From assembly GCA_017303935.1 (NCBI GenBank), contig JAFLBD010000003.1:310001-374000 (forward strand): 64,000 nt of DNA. Direction: 5' to 3'. A program made the position numbers and the translations under genes. Source of the stretch: Armatimonadota bacterium. Its GTDB lineage: Bacteria; Armatimonadota; Fimbriimonadia; Fimbriimonadales; Fimbriimonadaceae. Shown piece by piece: positions 62,461 to 64,000 of this stretch. The notes under the pieces are model-generated. The model saw nothing but the letters and a program-made list of their open reading frames with translations. It was not told the origin of the DNA and searched no databases. Positions within the stretch are counted from its first letter, which is position 1. Each line of letters opens with the position of its first letter.

Positions 62461-63294
62461 TCAGCGCATGGCGTCGAGTCGTCGCACCCGCTCTTCAATC
62501 GGAGGGTGCGTGCTGAACAGCTTCGCGAACTGCTGCCCGCTCAACGGATTCACGATACACATGTGTGCCGCGGACTGAGGCATCGTGTGGTTCGGGATCA
62601 TCTGCGCTCCTCGGTCAAGCTTCAGCAGGGCATTCCGAAGCCCATCGGGCCGACCACAAAGCTCCGCGCCCGTCTTGTCGGCTTCAAACTCTCGGGCTCG
62701 ACTCACCGCGAACTGGATCATCATCGCGGCAATTGGTGCGATCAAACTCACCACGAGCAGCACGATCGGATTCGGACGGTCTTCATCCCCGCCGCTGAAG
62801 AAGTTGGCAAACATCGCCATATTCGCGATGGCGCTGATCATGCCAGCGAGGCTGGCAACAATCGCGCTCGTGAGCGTATCCCGGTGCTTGATGTGTGCGA
62901 TCTCGTGGGCAATCACCCCTTCGATTTCACTCTCATTCAAGATGTTGAGCAGTCCGTCATTGACCGCAACCACGCCGTGTTTTGGACTCCGTCCTGTGGC
63001 AAACGCGTTCGGTGAAGGATCGTTGACGACATAAAGCCTCGGCATCGGGATGTTCGCGCGTTCGGAGAGCCGACGGACCATCGAATACAACTCGGGAGCC
63101 TGGGATTCTGAAACGGGGTTCGCCCGAACCATCTTCAGAACGATTTTGTCGCTGAAGAAGAACGTCACCAAGTTCATCACCGCGCTAATCAGCGCCATGA
63201 CCATCAGTCCTGCCGAACCACCGACCGCGTTACCGACCGTGATCAACAAGGCGGTCATTCCCGCCATCAACAAAAAGACCTTGAAGTTGCTCAT
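62461..63294 (-). CDS. htpX: Membrane protease HtpX (M48)
   Basis: 277 aa from ATG at 63294 (MSNFKVFLLMAGMTALL); a GTG at 63312 adds six residues. Two N-terminal membrane helices, the zinc site HEIAH (H130, E131, H134), two further helices (about 143-190) and REFEADKTGAEL with the third ligand. It degrades misfolded membrane proteins. It ends in the typical FSTHPPIEERVRRL. Confidence 0.96.
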   Translation of the reverse strand: MSNFKVFLLMAGMTALLITVGNAVGGSAGLMVMALISAVMNLVTFFFSDKIVLKMVRANPVSESQAPELYSMVRRLSERANIPMPRLYVVNDPSPNAFATGRSPKHGVVAVNDGLLNILNESEIEGVIAHEIAHIKHRDTLTSAIVASLAGMISAIANMAMFANFFSGGDEDRPNPIVLLVVSLIAPIAAMMIQFAVSRAREFEADKTGAELCGRPDGLRNALLKLDRGAQMIPNHTMPQSAAHMCIVNPLSGQQFAKLFSTHPPIEERVRRLDAMR

Positions 63295-63331
63295 ATTCCT
63301 GTTAGAAACCACGCTTCGAAGGTCAACAAAA

Positions 63332-63365
63332 AAGACCTTCGCCAGCGGTTGCTAGCGAAGGTCTT
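63332..63365 (-). terminator. Terminator after the partial hydrolase-like gene
   Basis: AAGACCTTCGC (63332-63342) pairs with GCGAAGGTCTT (63355-63365). On the minus strand the stem is followed by TTTTTGTTG. The gap between this gene and htpX holds no other feature. Confidence 0.85.
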
Positions 63366-63504
63366 GCGTTTATGGTCCAAACCGGCACGATCAAAATCGT
63401 AGCGTATTGTCGATTTGGTCCCCTAGAAGTCTAGGTGCTACTCCCCTTCGGAATATGGTTTCTGGACATTCAAACGCCGAAGCTATTTGAATAGTTCCCA
63501 ACCA

Positions 63505-64000
63505 CTAAGGCATTTTTGCATCGTCCATCGCGCGCCAAATTTCGGCCATATGCCGCAAGTGAACCGTGTGCGCTTGAGCATCTTGCCCGCCATAGTTCCA
63601 GAAATGCAGATGCCCAGCATCTAGTTGTTCCAGCAAGGGGTAATTCGGATCGGATGCCGCAGCTCCCGAAGTTGGCACGACGAACGATTGCCGAAGCTTC
63701 GCTCCCACCGCGCGCGCCACTTCCCAAGTCGACAGATAGCTGTTTGGCGTGATTCGGCTATTCGTCGCCACAAAGCTCACCCTTCCCGCCATCGCGTCCA
63801 GCGCATAAGGCAGCCATGGGTCAATGTTCGCAGGATCGGGAAGGCGAGTTTTTGCATCAAGGTATCCACCGTAAAACGAATCGCAAAGGAGCACACGGCG
63901 GATGAGCATCCGGTTGCCAGGTTGTTTCATCCACTCGCGAACCGCGCCATATCCCGCGCTAAAACTGGCGATTCGGATGCCTCGAACCTTGTAGCCAGGA
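63505..64000 (-). CDS. Partial protein, possibly alpha/beta-hydrolase-like (5' end outside window)
   Basis: The frame stays open from 63505 to the window edge, about 165 residues. Near the edge it reads IASFSAGYGAVREWM, resembling a hydrolase nucleophile elbow (G/A-x-S-x-G). Next come a LLCDSFYGGY strand and, near the end, QDAQAHTVHLRHMAEIWRAM with a possible catalytic His. The ATG at 63930 is internal to this frame. Enzyme class is tentative. Confidence 0.6.
   Translation of the reverse strand, partial: PGYKVRGIRIASFSAGYGAVREWMKQPGNRMLIRRVLLCDSFYGGYLDAKTRLPDPANIDPWLPYALDAMAGRVSFVATNSRITPNSYLSTWEVARAVGAKLRQSFVVPTSGAAASDPNYPLLEQLDAGHLHFWNYGGQDAQAHTVHLRHMAEIWRAMDDAKMP

Overview
The window is a bacterial chromosome segment of moderate GC with frequent GTG and TTG starts. 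The core genes include a division and cell-wall cluster with a MurC-Ddl fusion, a DUF881 protein and a small basic (DUF1290) protein between ftsQ and ftsA. This fits a Terrabacteria-type lineage such as Armatimonadota (Fimbriimonadia-like). The placement is inferred from gene content, not from a search.

Left core (1-7.5 kb): a tRNA cut by the window edge, 4-hydroxyphenylpyruvate dioxygenase, an ABC-2 permease, a degenerate SDR, an M15 peptidase, an FHA/zinc-ribbon protein, an AraC regulator and a family 5 solute-binding lipoprotein, ending in an initiator tRNA-Met gene with a good promoter.

Integrated element (7,539-34,707): about 27 kb inserted at the 3' end of tRNA-fMet and bounded by 13-bp direct repeats. 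The tRNA's probable original terminator now lies beyond the right repeat. A large serine recombinase at the left end reads into the antisense of the tRNA, and an in-frame 45-codon tail for it lies at the far right end, so its gene probably spans attP in the circular form. Cargo: an ArdC-like antirestriction protein; a composite type I restriction-modification island (Phd/YefM-like antitoxin, HsdM, XRE-ImmA/IrrE peptidase, DUF4411 PIN-like protein, sacsin-like ATPase with DUF3883, HsdS with an in-frame amber codon, AlbA_2/HATPase protein, an array of eight ATTTGATGG repeats, an excisionase-type HTH protein, HsdR); a primase-like replication protein behind a perfect 14-bp inverted repeat; a tyrosine recombinase; an XRE repressor; three consecutive zinc-ribbon proteins, two membrane-anchored; a sigma factor; a ribbon-helix-helix protein; and a phage-type Dam.

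Second, smaller insertion (35,131-37,641): a 30-bp perfect direct repeat made of the 3' end of mscL flanks a Panacea-type toxin-antitoxin pair, a stretch with a 21-bp period that encodes heptads, and a fibronectin-like protein. Without both insertions, tRNA-fMet, a VOC protein and mscL would lie next to one another.

Right core (37.6-64 kb): mscL, rpmB, an isolated phage-type terminase and portal pair, then a long minus-strand division and cell-wall operon (mraZ-rsmH-ftsL-ftsI-murE-murF-mraY-murD-ftsW-murG-murC/ddl-ftsQ-DUF881-DUF1290-ftsA-ftsZ) with mostly overlapping genes, a strong terminator after ftsZ, and periodic GGG repeats over the promoter upstream of mraZ. Last come htpX, aroC, pstB and a GAF-domain histidine kinase on one strand, and a partial hydrolase-like gene at the edge.

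The most unusual part is the restriction island. Its methylase and endonuclease genes each follow directly on an antitoxin-like DNA-binding gene, and a protease/PIN pair and two ATPases are interleaved with the restriction genes.
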